A stretch of DNA of 64,000 bases from Saprospiraceae bacterium (GTDB taxonomy: Bacteria > Bacteroidota > Bacteroidia > Chitinophagales > Saprospiraceae). The position numbers were made by a program, and so were the translations under genes. Positions 62,172-64,000 of this stretch are shown one piece after another. How positions within the stretch are numbered: position 1 is the stretch's first letter; each line of letters starts with the position of its first letter. The notes under the pieces were generated by a model. It was given only the letters and a program-made list of their open reading frames with translations, searched no databases and had not been told where the DNA came from. The stretch lies in contig JAQXDE010000057.1 of assembly GCA_029251525.1 (NCBI GenBank), positions 1 through 64,000 of the forward strand, given 5' to 3'.

Positions 62172-62246
62172 AAAAAAAAAGTTATACTTTAAAATACGAA
62201 ATTGAACCGATTTAGTTATTTATCTTTGAATTAAAATTCATTTTTA

Positions 62247-62684
62247 ATGACAAAATATTTTTTCACGTTCTTACTTTTTCTTTTTTTGCAAAAAAATCTA
62301 ATTGCTCAAAAACTAATTAATTGGGGTTATTTAGGTGATGTGAAATATGAAGTAAAATACTCAGAGGAATTGGGATACAATTTGCACATTGCCACTTTTG
62401 GAAAATCAATTGCAGACCTCGATGGGAAAGAGGTCATCATTTCTGGACATATGATCCCACTAGATCCAATGGGTATTTCTTATGTCTTGTCGCAAAACCC
62501 AAATTCAAGTTGTTTCTTTTGTGGTGGAGCAGGGCCAGAAACGGTATTGGAATTAGAACTAAAGCCAAGTGCTATTAAAAGGTATGAAGTTGATTCTGTG
62601 GTAGAATTTAAAGGTGTTTTAAAGTTGAACAAAATTGATGATAAACATCTCACCTATGTCTTGCTAGATGCTGAACCTAATTAA
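62247..62684 (+). CDS. DUF3299-like secreted protein
   Basis: A 145-residue protein. Signal peptide MTKYFFTFLLFLFLQKNLIA. The mature part has LDGKEVIISGHMIPLDPMGI and the hallmark SSCFFCGGAGPETVLELEL, matching the DUF3299 family (LDGKxVxxxGYMxPL followed by CxxCxxxGP). It probably folds as a small beta-barrel with the two Cys (CFFC) as a metal or disulphide site. The family has no proven role; some members are linked to metal handling in the periplasm. It is the divergent partner of murQ. Confidence 0.75.
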   Translation: MTKYFFTFLLFLFLQKNLIAQKLINWGYLGDVKYEVKYSEELGYNLHIATFGKSIADLDGKEVIISGHMIPLDPMGISYVLSQNPNSSCFFCGGAGPETVLELELKPSAIKRYEVDSVVEFKGVLKLNKIDDKHLTYVLLDAEPN

Positions 62685-62783
62685 ATTGATACTTAACCAT
62701 TCAATTTAACCAATCTTCCTTTCCAAATCTATTTTAATATCTATGGCTAACGACCCCTCATTACCCATAGCTTGCGTTCTATA

Positions 62784-62831
62784 TGAGGAACATGTTCTCA
62801 AAATGAGAACACTAGATTTCATATTGAGAAC
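62784..62831. promoter_or_regulatory. Cluster of TGAGAAC half-sites, 20-21 bp apart
   Basis: TGAGGAAC (62784), TGAGAAC (62804-62810) and TGAGAAC (62825-62831) repeat in the same orientation with start-to-start spacing of 20 and 21 bp, about two helical turns. The middle copy also forms a palindrome with TGTTCTCA (62793-62800). The phasing is that of a cooperatively bound regulator. Confidence 0.45.
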
Positions 62832-62905
62832 TTGGCATAGTATTAGCTAATAATATAATACGTGGCTTTTAATTCCCCCCTAAAAGTTTTCGTTCCAAAG
62901 ATTAT

Positions 62906-62960
62906 CTGCTGAAACAGAATTCAATCAGAAATGTGAGATTCTGTTTCGCAGTAATTTTTT
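62906..62960 (+). terminator. Hairpin with T-run, terminator or leader structure
   Basis: CTGCTGAAACAGAAT (62906-62920) pairs with ATTCTGTTTCGCAG (62938-62951) with one bulged base and a 17-base loop, followed by TAATTTTTT. It would end transcripts of the DUF3299-like gene 220 bases downstream of its stop. Confidence 0.6.
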
Positions 62961-63084
62961 CGGAAACAGACACGTCTTTGTTCAAGATATTACCTGCCAA
63001 AAACTTACACATCCTTATTTAATTATTTTAAACATTATAAAACAATACATTTATGGGGATAACAATAAAAACAATTATAATTTA

Positions 63085-64000
63085 ATGAATATAAGTGCTA
63101 CAGAGAATAAATGTTTTTTAGTATCTACCGACTCCAAATTTTATCAATCCCTAACTTCCCTAATTCCTTCAAGATTTGAATTAATTGTATTTGAAAACTT
63201 TGACTTATTATTTAAAGAGGATCTTAATCGACCATGTGCGATTTTTATAGATTTAGAAGATAAAACTGAAGATGTAAACCCCTTTTTAGAAAAGATATTG
63301 GGTTATTATAAAAATGTTTCAATTATCCTTATATCAAAAAAGGATAATATTACCGATTTTAATGTTTCACTCAAACCTAATATCTATAATTACTATTCCA
63401 AAGAAGAACTGACTAGGAAAAGGCTTTATTTTTTATTAAAAAACATAAGCCAAAATAACAATCTTCAAAATAGATTAGAGAAACTCGACACCAAAATGCA
63501 CCATGTAATTGTTGAAAAAATGGTGTATTCTTGTTCTATTATGCAACGAGTAGCTATACTAGTTAACAAAGCCAGTTCTTCGGATATCCCTTGTTACATT
63601 TCGGGGAAAAAGGGAACTGGTAAAGGTACAGCAGCATATTTAATACATCATCTTTCAAATAAAAGATCATTTCCATATTTCAAACTTAATTTTGGTAACA
63701 TTAAATATGAAGAATTGGAAAAAGAGGTTTTTGGATATGAAAATTACAAAAATCAAATATTCCAAGCAGGAAAACTAGAATTAGCAAGTGGAGGCTCAAT
63801 ATATCTTGAAGAGGTTCATTTAATGCCTTTGAAATTTCAAGCTAAAGTATTAGACGCCATTAAATCTGGCTATTTCCAAAGGATTGGAGGAAGCGATGAC
63901 ATTGAATTAAATATTCGATTTATTACCAGTACCTCAAAAGATTTATTCTCAGAGCTAGATACAGGAAATTTTTTAGAAAGTCTGTACTATCGGTTAATGG
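63085..64000 (+). CDS. NtrC-like AAA+ regulator lacking the GAFTGA loop (partial)
   Basis: From the ATG at 63085, 305 codons run to the window end, so the C-terminus is missing. Residues 1-120 resemble a degenerate receiver domain: IFIDLEDK places Asp56 at the phosphorylation position, and Lys106 (YYSKEEL) lacks its usual Pro. The AAA+ domain has Walker A SGKKGTGKG (173-181), Walker B as SIYLEEVH with Glu for the usual Asp, and the arginine-finger motif SLYYRL. Between EVFGYEN (215-221) and AGKLELASGG the sigma-54-contacting GAFTGA loop is absent. It therefore probably does not activate sigma-54 promoters in the classical way. Its DNA-binding end lies outside the window. Confidence 0.85.
   Translation, partial: MNISATENKCFLVSTDSKFYQSLTSLIPSRFELIVFENFDLLFKEDLNRPCAIFIDLEDKTEDVNPFLEKILGYYKNVSIILISKKDNITDFNVSLKPNIYNYYSKEELTRKRLYFLLKNISQNNNLQNRLEKLDTKMHHVIVEKMVYSCSIMQRVAILVNKASSSDIPCYISGKKGTGKGTAAYLIHHLSNKRSFPYFKLNFGNIKYEELEKEVFGYENYKNQIFQAGKLELASGGSIYLEEVHLMPLKFQAKVLDAIKSGYFQRIGGSDDIELNIRFITSTSKDLFSELDTGNFLESLYYRLM

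Larger units (their letters stand above)
62685..63084. other. Intergenic region upstream of the NtrC-like regulator
   Basis: About 400 bases without a gene. It contains a cluster of TGAGAAC half-sites (62784-62831), a hairpin with T-run (62906-62960) and a further GAAACAGA copy at about 62963. Confidence 0.5.

Noticed and set aside
1-64000. tRNA, rRNA, CRISPR array, insertion sequence or prophage
   Set aside because: No cloverleaf, regularly spaced repeat array, transposase or phage gene was recognised anywhere in the window.

Overview
The window is AT-rich, densely coded DNA from a member of the Bacteroidota. It carries type IX secretion (T9SS) sorting domains of both type A and type B, SprB repeats, LamG and lamin-tail surface proteins, a DUF1573 lipoprotein and OmpA/PD40 proteins, and almost no Shine-Dalgarno-like leaders. 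The mix of cohesin-like, SprB and 'gliding-motility C-terminal' proteins, including one starting THNRAGEITY after its signal peptide, looks most like the Saprospiria. That placement is inference. I see no rRNA, tRNA, CRISPR array, insertion sequence or prophage.

About 1-24 kb is an exopolysaccharide (EPS) locus, nearly all on the minus strand. In order of transcription it encodes a Wza-like export lipoprotein, a Wzc-like tyrosine autokinase, a Wzy/O-antigen-ligase-like polymerase, a Wzx-like flippase and a GT4 glycosyltransferase. One oppositely oriented gene follows (formyltransferase-like plus GINT1-like propeller), then a tandem GNAT protein and a WcaJ-like initiating sugar transferase. 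Next is a tight DUF4956 - CotH/beta-helix - VTC trio, followed by a polysaccharide lyase-like lipoprotein, two more GT4 enzymes, a NodB-type deacetylase and a separate secreted phosphoesterase cut by the window edge. Together these could start, assemble, export, trim and deacetylate a surface polymer. The DUF4956/CotH/VTC trio adds a possible phosphorylation or polyphosphate step and is the best candidate here for an under-described system.

About 24-31 kb is an acetate-uptake module (DUF4212 small subunit, VC_2705-type Na+ symporter, acetyl-CoA synthetase), then a divergent cytochrome c'-like lipoprotein and a Ca2+/Na+ antiporter. About 31-48.6 kb mixes housekeeping genes (ribE, dnaB, fabH, a MATE exporter) with secreted proteins: a T9SS-B adhesin, a T9SS-A CotH/LTD protein with twin Cys-rich repeats, an OmpA/PD40 protein and a thioredoxin-SPOR fusion. 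It also holds a frameshifted pseudogene and an RluB-like protein that lacks its catalytic residues. About 48.6-64 kb carries hutI, a giant SprB-repeat T9SS-B protein, a TPR histidine kinase, a DUF1573 lipoprotein, two LamG paralogues flanking a YbaB gene, murQ, a DUF3299-like protein, and the start of an NtrC-like AAA+ regulator without a GAFTGA loop.

Convergent gene ends are marked by strong, often bidirectional hairpin terminators (for example 35038-35085, 45809-45850 and 55229-55279). All family calls come from reading motifs; no database search was run.
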